From assembly GCF_001644605.1 (NCBI RefSeq), contig NZ_CP011388.1:4817501-4881500 (forward strand): a stretch of 64,000 bases of DNA, written 5' to 3'. Under the pieces are notes generated by a model that was given only the letters and a program-made list of their open reading frames with translations, had not been told where the DNA came from and did not search any database. Every line of letters starts with the position of its first letter. Within the stretch, counting starts at the first letter, position 1. The translations under genes and the position numbers were made by a program. This DNA comes from Paenibacillus swuensis (GTDB lineage Bacteria > Bacillota > Bacilli > Paenibacillales > DY6). Shown one piece after another: positions 33,901-41,778 of this stretch.

Positions 33901-34648
33901 ATGTTGCGCCTGCATCTTCTGTTTTGTATATACCTGCACCTTGAACCCCAACATAGATGACCGCAGTCTTGCTGTCTCCTGCCGAACTGTTCGGATCAAA
34001 TACAATGTTGCGTATACCCCGATTTTCGGGTCCAGTTGGTACACTCTCGATCGGAACTTGCTTCCAGGTTGCCGCGCCGTCGTGGCTTACCCACAGACCG
34101 TCGTTTCGTGTGCCCGCATAAACGATATCCTCATTGTTAGGATCAACCGCCAAGCTTTCCCCGATGACACGCTCGTTGCCGTCGAAGTTCGCCTGATCGC
34201 CGCCGAGGTTAAACTTGTTCAGATTTGTCTTGTGCCAGGTCTCGCCGCGGTCCATCGACTTGTAGACATCGCTGCCTGTCCCCCCCAGATAACCCCCCAG
34301 TGCGACATATACAATATCAGGGTTAGTCTTAGAAAGCGCAATGCCGTCTACTGAATACAGATTCTGGTCGGCCGGACCAAGAAACGACAGCATCTGATCC
34401 CAACGTTGCTTAGCTGCGTCCCAACGGAAGGCGCCGCCGACATCCGTTCGAGCATACATCAAATTTTCCTCAACCGGATGAATCACCATCCCGGTAACGT
34501 ATCCTCCGCCGCCGATCGGAACGTTGCCCCATTCATATTGATCCGCTCCATATTCGGCAGCATGTGTTACAGCAGGGGATGAGATGAGGCCGGAAACAAA
34601 CGTAAAGACCATTGCAAATGACAGGAAAACACTCATAAACTTTCTCAT
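27977..34648 (-). CDS. Giant SLH-anchored GH74 xyloglucanase
   Basis: A 2223-residue cell-surface xyloglucanase. Order: signal peptide (1-31); GH74 propellers (36-730, with D69 and D431); about three Ig-like domains (735-1000) absent from the paralogue; two CBM9-like domains (1000-1390); discoidin-like domain (1396-1535); two cadherin-like domains (1539-1722, SVYATDADGDALTY and QVQATDEDDNQLTY); a Gly-Asn/Gly-Thr linker (about 1727-1836); a pre-SLH beta module (1840-2040); three SLH domains (2046-2223) for binding the cell wall polymer. The ATG at 34648 follows GGTGGAGGG; the frame has an earlier GTG at 34663 with no good site. A perfect cre site lies upstream. The enzyme would release oligosaccharides at the cell surface next to its importer. 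Confidence 0.92.
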   Translation of the reverse strand: MRKFMSVFLSFAMVFTFVSGLISSPAVTHAAEYGADQYEWGNVPIGGGGYVTGMVIHPVEENLMYARTDVGGAFRWDAAKQRWDQMLSFLGPADQNLYSVDGIALSKTNPDIVYVALGGYLGGTGSDVYKSMDRGETWHKTNLNKFNLGGDQANFDGNERVIGESLAVDPNNEDIVYAGTRNDGLWVSHDGAATWKQVPIESVPTGPENRGIRNIVFDPNSSAGDSKTAVIYVGVQGAGIYKTEDAGATWNLMTGSPVKPKRMNLTAAGEMYVVAGGTQWGGNPVVDANDGIFVYRNGSWTNISPMAGKAYGGIGVDPEDSNFLVTNEFHTRTFYISKDGGESWENATRDFIQHKTIPWWQDYQFNTLTNQIEFDPHNGSVWFTGGFGVWESKNIHDDKVDWYTRVDGIEETVAMDVISTPKMKLIAAVADVNGFAYENIYEYPEQPFNATAPGMPGCSTIDFSEQHPEFVACNGGYSTDGGHNWKTFTSWPFESGGRMTVSAEIQENGLPVLVFLPINDIPYRSTDMGKTWVKASAPDSKAMRSVWENRGDLIVSDRNEGNKFYLYDKFTGKLFRSDNAGAAWSEVNADLPVIGQWQWVLTATVKGKPGFVWVSADSENSGAYVSTDYGQTFTKMPNIDRVRNFTFGKHAPGKADPALYLRGIIDGVEGFFRSDDFGTSWIRINDDSQRFGVEMSMMVGDPNVFGKIYMGTNNTGILFGQIKGTDDAPPVIELDQSSTSTVMDATYAVRDEQFAITGRMNEPGTVFVNDGEKIVNADDLAFQDEVTLQAGMNEIKVSGQDNAVDLTGAPIPNTSKPIILNVLHDPDYVGVTLDQKELYVNTPDIVISGKVNVAGTLTVNGETATLKDDLTFSHPVTLVPGDNAVNVQATDSEGHTSKVYTVNAVYDTDPPIITVQESETATDTIYVLRGTVSEAANVKVNGQLAQLSEALSFSSFQKLAEGDNVFTIEATDLAGNVSSKNVTVTYVENTEPEEVGLGTVRQTVSPVMIDGKIDEGMWKLSHTLTKQDEGVDNNAVKFGTLWDKENLYVAVRVYDNELVQDSTNYYEDDSVEIYLDANNSKDGPYGTDSRQITIGYNRAELSTSQKRDGLVSAIQSIEGGYSVELAVPWSNLGITPASDMKIGFDVANNDDDNDASRDGVLFWDGNGNNWQDNTNFGELTLSSERIGGNGMYVTRYISEEAPVSDGHLSEAVWNPTGSLFKGTSGVNDNAVKFDAVWDDENLYVAASVLDNHIMKDSNEIYMDDSIEVYIDGNNSKNGAYDAFDRQVTVGIQRDGISSQNPVGMTGAAVEIPSGYSIELTIPWSNLGIKPEPGLKIGFDVGNNDDDNGGQREGVNMWHGTDNNWQDTTNFGTLFLDGDITDVPVPVKHTVTVIDEAEEFNKIYSSTGNLYIADWNADVFGDAERFSPLHAHPEEEYSVVYSTYGYPLSKFSMQATRSSGSTEGPYKISVSPDGKQYHMLSPSITVLGYPDNQELAEYKVSEMPEGMNFLKIAFPKRVDETQVDGAWDMHILEVSYAYERYNAAPVMSNTTVEVRDRTVTGSVYATDADGDALTYKLKQMPLHGDIQLTDNGQWTYTPVLDYRGEDSFVVEVSDSLGATAEATIALTVIPPGQLNRAPVANDLSVITKKNLPVQGQVQATDEDDNQLTYSVEQAAVNGTVEFHALGEWTYTPNSNYTGPDVFKVKVADGAGGSAIATVTVTVEDLDDGGNGNGNGNGNGNGNGNGNGNGNGNGNGNGNGNGNGNGNGNGNGNGTGTGTGTGTGNGNGNGNGNGNGNGTGTGTGTGTGTGTGTGTGTGTGTGTGTGTGNGNSNGTGNGGESIVTNGTIKVTPKSLPDGSMKAEIGEEEISRALGSISDKTLIIDVQLPVASSGNGRAVIALPLQALIKAGSSVQDVAVRSGDVTVTFSTQTKADILKPDSKQAEITISRIDASALPGNVKNQVQGKPVYDVNLSVDGERLSNFSRKAVAVEIAYKLETGEKPHLIVIYYISEEGKLEVVKNAKYDRQTEKIRYSPEHSGMYAVAKGVTSFSDLNRSEWARTGIEALEARSIISGTGNGDFQPNRGITRVEFLQLLLSALDLIDEQATTTFGDVPANAWFKQAVASAEKLGIAKGKYGNFGVNEMITREDMAVMLHRAMQASEQKLTSNAGVTAFDDQQSVAGYAADAVRALGNAGMIRGYPDGNFKPKEQTTRAQAASVIYAVLE
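29150..29467. repeat. six-base tandem repeats coding a Gly-Asn/Gly-Thr linker
   Basis: About 318 bases consist of variants of one hexamer. On the plus strand they read as runs of GTACCT, then ACCATT, GCCATT and ACCGTT. They encode a flexible linker of alternating Gly-Asn or Gly-Thr in the long GH74 protein. Runs of one variant lie in blocks, which points to repeated duplication by slippage. Every change by whole repeats keeps the frame. Confidence 0.95.
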
Positions 34649-34677
34649 GATCGAACCCTCCACCTAAATTTCTTTAA

Positions 34678-34692
34678 TTGTAAACGCATACA
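34678..34692 (-). promoter_or_regulatory. cre site (CcpA) before the long GH74 gene
   Basis: TTGTAAACGCATACA fits the degenerate CcpA consensus WTGNAANCGNWWNCA at every position. It lies 30 bases upstream of the start codon and overlaps a TACAAT that could be a -10 box. Repression of the enzyme by preferred sugars is the likely meaning; binding is not shown. Confidence 0.6.
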
Positions 34693-34706
34693 CACAGGTT
34701 TATATA

Positions 34707-34743
34707 AGAAGCCGACAACACATCAACTGCGATGTCGGCTTCT
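34707..34743 (-). terminator. terminator of the permease/binding-protein operon
   Basis: An 11-base perfect stem (AGAAGCCGACA with TGTCGGCTTCT) with a 15-base loop follows the binding-protein gene stop codon by 11 bases on the minus strand. It isolates the importer operon from the long GH74 gene. Confidence 0.75.
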
Positions 34744-34754
34744 GTGGTGACAAA

Positions 34755-36233
34755 TTAGTTAGATTGGAACGCTTTCAATTGCTTCTCGCGCTCTTCGATA
34801 ACCTTAAGGTAACCTGTCGCGTGCAGTTTCTCACGGTATTTAACAATCGTTTTTTCGGGATCGATAATGCCGGTAAAGATGGCCGTCTCGAATTCCGCTT
34901 TGGCATTGTCCCATGCTGCTTTTTCTGCTTTAACCGGCTCATCGTTCGGCGTAAAGCCTAGATTTTCGGACACTAATGCGGCATCGTTATACTCCTTGAA
35001 TTTGTCCCACTTTTTGGGATCTTCATTCGGGAAGAGGTAACTTAAGAATTGGTTACCGAACATCCAGCTTGCGCCGTGGTTATACGTCGAAGTTTGTGCA
35101 GTAACCCCTTCTGGAAAGTCGATTACATTCTCGGATACCTTCACATAATGCTTGCCTTCTATACCATAGTCCAACAGATTGACGACATACGGATCGGAGT
35201 GTAATAGATTCAGGAACATCATCGCACGTTCCGGATCTCCAGAGGTTCTGGATATAGCAAGCATCGCCCCCGTCGTATCATCCGTTCTGGTTATCGGTTG
35301 TGTAATATCCACTTGCACGTATTCTACACCCGTCGACGCAGTCAATTCAGCATCCTTGCCTGGTTTCAACCCCTCCACACGGGCAAATACTTTGCCGGTT
35401 TTGAGTGTTGCGTTAGCGTCTTTGTTCGTCGCTGCATCTTTATTGATGTATCCAGCGTTCCACCACTTGTGCTGAAGTTTCAAGTAGGGCATTGCTTCTT
35501 CCGTAATGTACGGATCGCCAAACCCTTCATAGAGTTTGCTGGCGAACGAAGCCAATCCATGACCCTCCGCACTGAAGAAAGGAATTGCATCCGGCTCCTT
35601 ATCCTTGATCACCTTCAGCATAGGCTCAAGATCCTCCGGCCGTTTAATGGTTGTGATGTCAAATTTGTATTTATCTACATATTTCTTGTTTAGAACAAAG
35701 CCCAGATGCGAAGCTGTCTCTTTATTTGTCGGAATCGCATACAATTGTCCGTCCACCTTCGCGCCTTGGAGCAGCGTTGGCGTAATGTTCGCGGAAATGT
35801 CTTTGCCTTGGTTCGCAAGCAGTTCGTCAAGCGCCAGAATCTGTTTCTTAGCGACGGAAGATGAATACCCCATCCAACCAGCCGTCATCAGAATATCGAA
35901 TTGCTGATTAGAAGACGCCATCAAATTCAGCCGTTGGCCGTAATTATTCCAATCAATCGCTTTAATCTCGATGGTGGCATTGATCTTTTCCTTTAGATAT
36001 TTGCTCATTTCATCCGAGATCAACTGCTCGTCCTTCGTTGGCGTACCAGGATAGTACATGACTAACTGATAAGGCTTTAGTTTAGAATCCGATTGCTCTG
36101 TTTCTTTCCCCTCGGTTTTCGAATTCGTCTCAGCCTCATTGGATGCCGAATTATTCGCGCACCCTGCTAATAAGCTTGAGATCAGCAGTAAAACCCCCAA
36201 TAATACTGAAAACAATTTCTTCTTACTTTTCAT
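34755..36233 (-). CDS. ABC importer solute-binding lipoprotein (xyloglucan oligosaccharide candidate)
   Basis: A 492-residue extracellular binding protein of the LplA-like group. The signal peptide ends in LLAGC, with the lipid-carrying Cys at residue 25, then a Ser/Asn/Glu-rich tether. TVYVVNLLDYGIEG-like segments near residue 360 are typical of this group. The ATG at 36233 has GGGAGGT 7 bases upstream; the frame continues further upstream without support. It follows two permease genes and lies directly before the GH74 genes, which suggests xyloglucan fragments as ligand. No ATPase gene is nearby; a shared MsmX-type ATPase elsewhere would be needed. Confidence 0.88.
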   Translation of the reverse strand: MKSKKKLFSVLLGVLLLISSLLAGCANNSASNEAETNSKTEGKETEQSDSKLKPYQLVMYYPGTPTKDEQLISDEMSKYLKEKINATIEIKAIDWNNYGQRLNLMASSNQQFDILMTAGWMGYSSSVAKKQILALDELLANQGKDISANITPTLLQGAKVDGQLYAIPTNKETASHLGFVLNKKYVDKYKFDITTIKRPEDLEPMLKVIKDKEPDAIPFFSAEGHGLASFASKLYEGFGDPYITEEAMPYLKLQHKWWNAGYINKDAATNKDANATLKTGKVFARVEGLKPGKDAELTASTGVEYVQVDITQPITRTDDTTGAMLAISRTSGDPERAMMFLNLLHSDPYVVNLLDYGIEGKHYVKVSENVIDFPEGVTAQTSTYNHGASWMFGNQFLSYLFPNEDPKKWDKFKEYNDAALVSENLGFTPNDEPVKAEKAAWDNAKAEFETAIFTGIIDPEKTIVKYREKLHATGYLKVIEEREKQLKAFQSN

Positions 36234-36293
36234 ACCGCTTACCTCCCTGTAATGTTGTTCTATATCAACCATAAGGCTTGGTTGTAAAGGAAG

Positions 36294-37199
36294 CTACCCT
36301 TTAATCGCACCTACCGTGAGCCCCTTCACAAAGTACTTCTGGAAGAATGGATAGGCAACTAGGATCGGTCCCATACCCAGGATGACCATTGCCATCCGAA
36401 TGCTCTCGTTAGGCATATCCCGCAAGATTGTGCCGGCTTGTCCGCTTGCCGTAAGCTCGGAGTTCGACTGCAAGTACTGAATGTTCGCCATGACCTTATA
36501 CATCAGATATTGAAGACTCACTAAGCGTTCATCCGTAATGAAGACCATGCTCAAGAACCAGTCGTTCCAATACAAGAGCGTATTAAACAATCCGATGGTG
36601 GCGAATACAGGCAATGAAATGGGGATAATCATCGCAAAAAACGTCCTAAATTCGCCGGCACCGTCTATTTTGGCAGACTCAATAATCGCATCAGGCACAG
36701 ACAGGGTGAAGAAGGTTCGCATAAGAATGACATGGAACGGAACGATTAGCAACGGGATAATAAGGATCCAAATCGTATCCGTCAGATTCAATACGCTCGA
36801 ATATAAGATATACCAAGGAACCAGTCCGCCGTTAAATAGCATCGTAAACAGCAGGACGAAAGCGAAGAAACCCCGATACTGGAATGATTTGCGCGATAAA
36901 CCGTATGCGAACATAGACGTAAACCATAAGCTGACAATGGTTCCGACGACAGTTACAAACACCGTTACGCCGTACGCTCTCACTACGCCGTCGAAATCCG
37001 CGAACAGATAGCTGTATGCATCAAAGCTCAATTGGCTCGGAAATAAGCTGTACCCATTAGCAATTAGTGTTTTCTCCTCCGTTAGGGATACCATGAAGAC
37101 CAGAATAAGCGGAATAATGCATGCCGCAACATACAGGATAAAGAAGACATGTACAAGGAACCGGACAGCGGGATGGAGACCCCTATCAAGCTTGTTCAA
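36294..37199 (-). CDS. ABC sugar permease, LplC/YtcP type
   Basis: A 301-residue inner-membrane permease with about six membrane segments. The EAA loop that contacts the ATPase is visible (ESAKIDGAGEFRTF). It ends with FFQKYFVKGLTVGAIKG, the usual end of this subfamily. The start codon appears to be TTG, with AAAGGGGG seven bases upstream. It is the second gene of the importer operon, 17 bases behind the other permease gene. Confidence 0.9.
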   Translation of the reverse strand: MNKLDRGLHPAVRFLVHVFFILYVAACIIPLILVFMVSLTEEKTLIANGYSLFPSQLSFDAYSYLFADFDGVVRAYGVTVFVTVVGTIVSLWFTSMFAYGLSRKSFQYRGFFAFVLLFTMLFNGGLVPWYILYSSVLNLTDTIWILIIPLLIVPFHVILMRTFFTLSVPDAIIESAKIDGAGEFRTFFAMIIPISLPVFATIGLFNTLLYWNDWFLSMVFITDERLVSLQYLMYKVMANIQYLQSNSELTASGQAGTILRDMPNESIRMAMVILGMGPILVAYPFFQKYFVKGLTVGAIKG

Positions 37200-37216
37200 A
37201 GCTTTTCCCCCTTTCT

Positions 37217-38134
37217 CTAGAATAGCGAGCTATCTTTGTCATATTTACGGACGATCTGATTGGCAATAAGGATAAGTACGAATCCAACGACTGATTGATA
37301 TAAACCCGCAGCTGACGCCATGCCGATGTCTCCAAGATTCATTAATGCTCGATAAACATAGGTATCAATTACGTTCGTCGTTGAGTAGATCATCCCGACA
37401 TCACGCGGTGTCTGATAGAACAACCCAAATTCCGAGTAGAAAATCTTCCCGATCTGTAACAATGTCATTATGACCATGACCGGCATGAGCAGCGGAACTG
37501 TAATTTTAACGATTTGCTGCCATTTGTTTGCACCGTCCATCTTGGCCGCTTCATAATATTCCGTATCTAACCCGATAATGGCCGCCAAGTAAATGATGCT
37601 GAAGTACCCGATGCCCTTCCAAGTGTTAACAAGTACCAAGATATACGGCCAATACTCCGCTTCCGTATACCAGGCACGCGGTTCAAGGCCTAACCAGGGG
37701 AGAATGAACTTATTTAAAACCCCGAGCTCTGGACTTAGGAACGAATAGGCTAGATATGCAACTACGACAAAGGATAGAAAATACGGTAGAAACATCGCGC
37801 TCTGATATAGTTTTGATAAAAACTTGCTTCGAATCTCATTCAACAAAATAGCGAATGTGACGCCGAGCACCAGATTAATAATGATAAAGGCCACATTATA
37901 CAAGACTGTATTCCTCGTAATTATCCAGGCATCTGTTGATGAGAACAAAAACTTGAAATTACTAAAGCCTGCCCATGGGCTGCCCAAGATCCCTCCAGCG
38001 TAATCATAGTTTTTAAACGCCAGGATGACACCGAACATCGGAATGTAATTGTTGACAAGTAAGATCAGCAGTGCCGGCGCCATCATTGCCAGTAACACCT
38101 TGTTTCTCCATAAATCTCTTAATATCATTCTCAT
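37217..38134 (-). CDS. ABC sugar permease, LplB type
   Basis: A 305-residue inner-membrane permease, partner of the preceding LplC-type protein in one importer. The EAA loop reads YEAAKMDGANKWQQI. Six membrane segments are visible, with IPMFGVILAFKNYDY in the first outer loop as in other LplB proteins. It is the first gene of the operon; GGGAGGGAG precedes the ATG. The 104 bases upstream contain a small palindrome, GAATG-AAG-CATTC, that might bind the response regulator, and an imperfect sigma-A promoter. Confidence 0.9.
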   Translation of the reverse strand: MRMILRDLWRNKVLLAMMAPALLILLVNNYIPMFGVILAFKNYDYAGGILGSPWAGFSNFKFLFSSTDAWIITRNTVLYNVAFIIINLVLGVTFAILLNEIRSKFLSKLYQSAMFLPYFLSFVVVAYLAYSFLSPELGVLNKFILPWLGLEPRAWYTEAEYWPYILVLVNTWKGIGYFSIIYLAAIIGLDTEYYEAAKMDGANKWQQIVKITVPLLMPVMVIMTLLQIGKIFYSEFGLFYQTPRDVGMIYSTTNVIDTYVYRALMNLGDIGMASAAGLYQSVVGFVLILIANQIVRKYDKDSSLF

Positions 38135-38238
38135 TGTATCTCCCTCCCGCTAGATCATTGTATAGGGAGTTGAACATTATGAGAATGAAGCATTCTACAC
38201 GAATCTCTAAAATTCAACACTCTCTCCCAAAAACAACA

Positions 38239-38282
38239 AAAACGCGCATACGGCAGATTTTCGTCCGCCATACACGCGTTTT
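38239..38282 (-). terminator. terminator of the kinase/regulator pair
   Basis: An 8-base outer stem (AAAACGCG with CGCGTTTT) encloses a further imperfect stem (ATACGGC region). On the minus strand the right arm is followed by TTGTTGTTTTTGG. The hairpin begins at the regulator stop codon and separates the sensor genes from the importer operon. Confidence 0.65.
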
Positions 38283-39900
38283 ATACATTGTCCTGTTCCT
38301 TTACCATCTGTCTGTATTTCCCGGGATGCATCCCGGTATATTTCTTAAATACGGTGCTGAAATAGTTCGTGTTCTCGTAGCCGACCATTTCCGCGATATC
38401 CAATATTTTTAAATCCATGGATTTAAGTAATTGTTTGGCATTCTCCATTTTTACAGTAACCGTATAATCGGTGATCGTCTCTCCCGTACCTTTCTTGAAG
38501 ATTAGGCTGATGTAGTTGGGGCTAAGCGACAAGATTTCCGATAAGGTGTGGATCGTAATCTCATTCATATAATTTTTTTGAATATAGTCCTTTATCGTCT
38601 GAATGACTCTATAGTGCTTCTGATTATTCTTCCCCGCAAAGCTTTCGGCAAGCTTCACCAGCACATGAATCATATATGACTTTAAACTGTCCAGGGTCAC
38701 CTGTTTATGAATGGTCTGAATGAGGTTCGGTAAATGCTCATTGATGATGGCAAAATCATCGCCGAACTCCATCAGCGTTCTTTGGCAAGCGTACAATAAA
38801 TCAATACATAGGCTCTGCACATATTCGGGCGTAGTCCCTTGGTACCGGCGGACATGGTCGAAGATTTCTTCAACTGTCAGCTTCGTCTCTTCCGCAAGCC
38901 CCGACTTTATATTAGAAATGACACGGTGATGAAGCTTGAGCACATTGGCCAATTCCACCCCCATTCCGTTCGGCTGCTGAATATCCTCATAGAGCACAAT
39001 GGAGTTGCTTCCCGTATAGTATGTGTGCTGCAGAGCTTCCACCGCCTGATGATATGACAAATCGACGTCAAGAATAGTAGATTTCGATCCGATCCCGATC
39101 GAGACAGACAGCTTTAGAAACCTTTTCAATGCAGCAATAACTTCCCGGGACAACGCGTGATGCTCTTCCGGCCTTCCCCATAAGACGAACCCGAATTCAT
39201 TCTCGCCGATGGAACAGACGGCTCCTAATGCCGATTGGGAAACAATTTCCTCTGCAACGTTAAGCAGCGCGAACCGAATTAGTTGAATATGCTCTTCCGT
39301 ATACATCGCGATCGCCTGGTCATAATCATCGATGCGAAGTGAGGCAGCGTACAACGGGCGGTCCTCGTCCTGTAAAAGTTGAACATAGGCCAGCTTCTCG
39401 CGAATCGTCCGTTCGGATTTATAATAGCCGGTCAGCCAATTAGCCAAAAACTTGTCCCGAATAACGGGCATATGATCGATAAGTTGTTTTTGCAGGCTTT
39501 CTACAGTAATCGATGTATTAAGCTCTCGCTCGATCCTTCTCGTAATTTTATGAATCGTTTCCATTAATTCTTCCATTTTGATCGGCTTCAGGATGTAGGC
39601 ATCGACGCTCATCGACAGTGCCGTCTGTGCGTAACGAAAATCCTGAAAGCCGCTGATGATGACGATGTAGGTATGCTCCTCTCTTTCTCGAAGCCTGGCA
39701 GCCACCTCCAACCCGTCCATAAACGGCATGCGAATATCCGTAAGCAAGATGTCAGGTTTCAGCTGACCGCAGAGTTCCAGCGCCTCTTCCCCGTCGGACG
39801 CCTCACCTACGATTTCAATATGCAAGTCGTGCCAAGGCACAATCGTTCTCAAGCCTTCACGCACGTGGGCTTCATCATCGGCTATAACCATCTTATACAT
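38281..39900 (-). CDS. Response regulator, YesN type (receiver plus AraC output)
   Basis: A 539-residue DNA-binding response regulator. The receiver domain (1-120) has the acidic pocket DDE and the phosphorylated Asp in LLTDIRMPFMDG. The middle region of about 270 residues is the variable YesN linker. The C-terminal 100 residues carry the AraC helix-turn-helix pair (LSEILSLSPNYISLIFKK and DIAEMVGYENTNYFSTVFKK). It should activate the neighbouring importer and perhaps the GH74 genes when phosphorylated by the adjacent kinase. I chose the ATG at 39900 with AAGGTGAG upstream, 7 bases after the kinase stop. Confidence 0.92.
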   Translation of the reverse strand: MYKMVIADDEAHVREGLRTIVPWHDLHIEIVGEASDGEEALELCGQLKPDILLTDIRMPFMDGLEVAARLREREEHTYIVIISGFQDFRYAQTALSMSVDAYILKPIKMEELMETIHKITRRIERELNTSITVESLQKQLIDHMPVIRDKFLANWLTGYYKSERTIREKLAYVQLLQDEDRPLYAASLRIDDYDQAIAMYTEEHIQLIRFALLNVAEEIVSQSALGAVCSIGENEFGFVLWGRPEEHHALSREVIAALKRFLKLSVSIGIGSKSTILDVDLSYHQAVEALQHTYYTGSNSIVLYEDIQQPNGMGVELANVLKLHHRVISNIKSGLAEETKLTVEEIFDHVRRYQGTTPEYVQSLCIDLLYACQRTLMEFGDDFAIINEHLPNLIQTIHKQVTLDSLKSYMIHVLVKLAESFAGKNNQKHYRVIQTIKDYIQKNYMNEITIHTLSEILSLSPNYISLIFKKGTGETITDYTVTVKMENAKQLLKSMDLKILDIAEMVGYENTNYFSTVFKKYTGMHPGKYRQMVKEQDNV

Positions 39901-39907
39901 GGTGCAC

Positions 39908-41725
39908 TCACCTTCCGCTAGGTTCAAAATAACGTTTGTCCCGTATTGACGGCAAGGTCAGAAGCACCGTCAACCCAGGTTGATCTTCATTCTCGCAAGC
40001 TTCCACGCCGTAACAGTCGCCATAAAACTGTTTGATTCGTTGATTAACGTTACGTAATCCGAAGCTTTGTTTAGAGGTCTGCTCACTATCCAGAATCTCC
40101 TTCATCATATCCATGTCGGCGCCGGCTCCGTTATCTTTGACCCGAATAACCAGAGAGTCACCCTCTTGGCAGGCACTTACTTCAATGTACCCTTTGTCCC
40201 TTACCTGGCTGATTCCGTGTTCAATCGCATTCTCGACAATCGGCTGCACGATTAGTTTCGGCAGGAAGATCCCTCGCAAGCTTTCATCCAATCGAATTTC
40301 ATAATTCAGTTTATCTTGGAACCGAAGTTGCTGTATCGCAAGATAGCTTTGTATTTGTTTCATCTCGTCTTCCAGAAGAACGATACTGTCTCCGTCATGA
40401 AGGCTTAAGCGAAAAAAGTCGGATAAATAGGTGACCATCATACTAACGTCCTTAGCACCGTGGCGAAGGGCCATCCAATTGACGGAATCGAGGGTATTGT
40501 ACAAAAAGTGAGGGTTGATTTGCGCTTGTAAAGCCTTAAGCTCAGCCTCTTTCTTCTTGATTTCCGACACATACAGCTTCTCAATCAATCCGTTAATTTT
40601 CTGAAGCAGCTGGTTGTACTGATTGAACATGGTCGCAAACTCATCTTTACGCCGATATTCAACAGAGATATTGAAGTTACCTTCCTTCGCATAGGACATG
40701 AAATTGATAAATTTTTTGATGGGCCGGGCGATGTGGCTGGACAATAACCATGCGAGTAAGAAGGCTATGACCATACATAACAGCAGTGTGATCGTCATGG
40801 AATTCTTGAAACTTGTCAGTTCACTATCAAGTTCGCTTACTGGAGAAGTCATAATCATTTTCCATGGCAATTGTCCGATCGACTTATACGAGATTAGCGT
40901 ATTCATTCCGTTGACGTTCGCTTGAAACATCCCTTTATCCGAAGCGTATGGATTCAGCCCCAACACATCAGACATATCCTTGCCCGCTCCCAATCCCCCA
41001 GCTTGAAACACAATGTTGGCATTATCATTGATGATCATATACTGCGTATGCGGTGTAAGCATCAGCTCATTGAGTCTTGCTTTAAATTCGTCGACTTTCA
41101 CCTCTAATGTTAAGAGACCGACGTAATCGATATGTAATTTCTCCAGTGCGTATAATCTCTTCGCCAGCAGGATGGAATCTACAGGATGACTGCCGGTCTT
41201 GTCCATCTCGACAACATTATACGTATGTTGGTGAGGCAATTCCATATACCACGGTTCCGTTTCGATATCGGTAATGCTGCCGACACGACTTGAAGAGTTG
41301 ATCTGACTGTATTCTGGACGGTCGTATAAATATACTTTCGGAACGAAACTGATCTGTGATCCATAGTTGAATTCATAGTTATCCAATAAACGGTCCATCG
41401 CGGTTATTTCCCTGACGAACGAGTTGGAGTCGGTTGGTCTTTTCGATGAGATGATTTGTTGGAACTCAGGACTTAAATATAAATAGGTGGCAATTTCGTG
41501 CGCTACTTCCAATCTCTGAAGTAAGTTAGTGCTAGCCGCGTTAATATTCGTATCAACCGCCCGTACAATGTTACGGTTAATCGAATCTACGCTCCGGTTG
41601 TAAATCGTTATTGTGATTACTGATGTTGGCAGTATAATAAACAATAAGAAATACACCAATAGACGGTACTTGATACTCATCTGAAATAATAGATTCTTCG
41701 GTAGTTCAGACAACAACCACTTCAC
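39908..41725 (-). CDS. Sensor histidine kinase, YesM type
   Basis: A membrane sensor kinase of about 605 residues. One membrane segment lies near residues 20-40, then an extracellular Cache-like sensing domain to about 290, a second segment (LLCMVIAFLLAWLL), a HAMP domain, the His-kinase box INPHFLYNTLDSVNW, and a C-terminal ATPase domain (VENAIEHGISQV, DNGAG). The GTG at 41725 has GAGAGGGGG upstream and is my choice; an ATG at 41746 in the same frame lacks a site. A TATAAT at 41765-41760 would start transcription too close for the ATG. It is divergent from a solute-binding lipoprotein gene only some 50 bases away, which may be a sensing partner. Confidence 0.9.
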   Translation of the reverse strand: MKWLLSELPKNLLFQMSIKYRLLVYFLLFIILPTSVITITIYNRSVDSINRNIVRAVDTNINAASTNLLQRLEVAHEIATYLYLSPEFQQIISSKRPTDSNSFVREITAMDRLLDNYEFNYGSQISFVPKVYLYDRPEYSQINSSSRVGSITDIETEPWYMELPHQHTYNVVEMDKTGSHPVDSILLAKRLYALEKLHIDYVGLLTLEVKVDEFKARLNELMLTPHTQYMIINDNANIVFQAGGLGAGKDMSDVLGLNPYASDKGMFQANVNGMNTLISYKSIGQLPWKMIMTSPVSELDSELTSFKNSMTITLLLCMVIAFLLAWLLSSHIARPIKKFINFMSYAKEGNFNISVEYRRKDEFATMFNQYNQLLQKINGLIEKLYVSEIKKKEAELKALQAQINPHFLYNTLDSVNWMALRHGAKDVSMMVTYLSDFFRLSLHDGDSIVLLEDEMKQIQSYLAIQQLRFQDKLNYEIRLDESLRGIFLPKLIVQPIVENAIEHGISQVRDKGYIEVSACQEGDSLVIRVKDNGAGADMDMMKEILDSEQTSKQSFGLRNVNQRIKQFYGDCYGVEACENEDQPGLTVLLTLPSIRDKRYFEPSGR

Positions 41726-41778
41726 ATCCCAGCCCCCTCTCGACATGCGTCATACTAGTATTATAGGAGAACACTACC

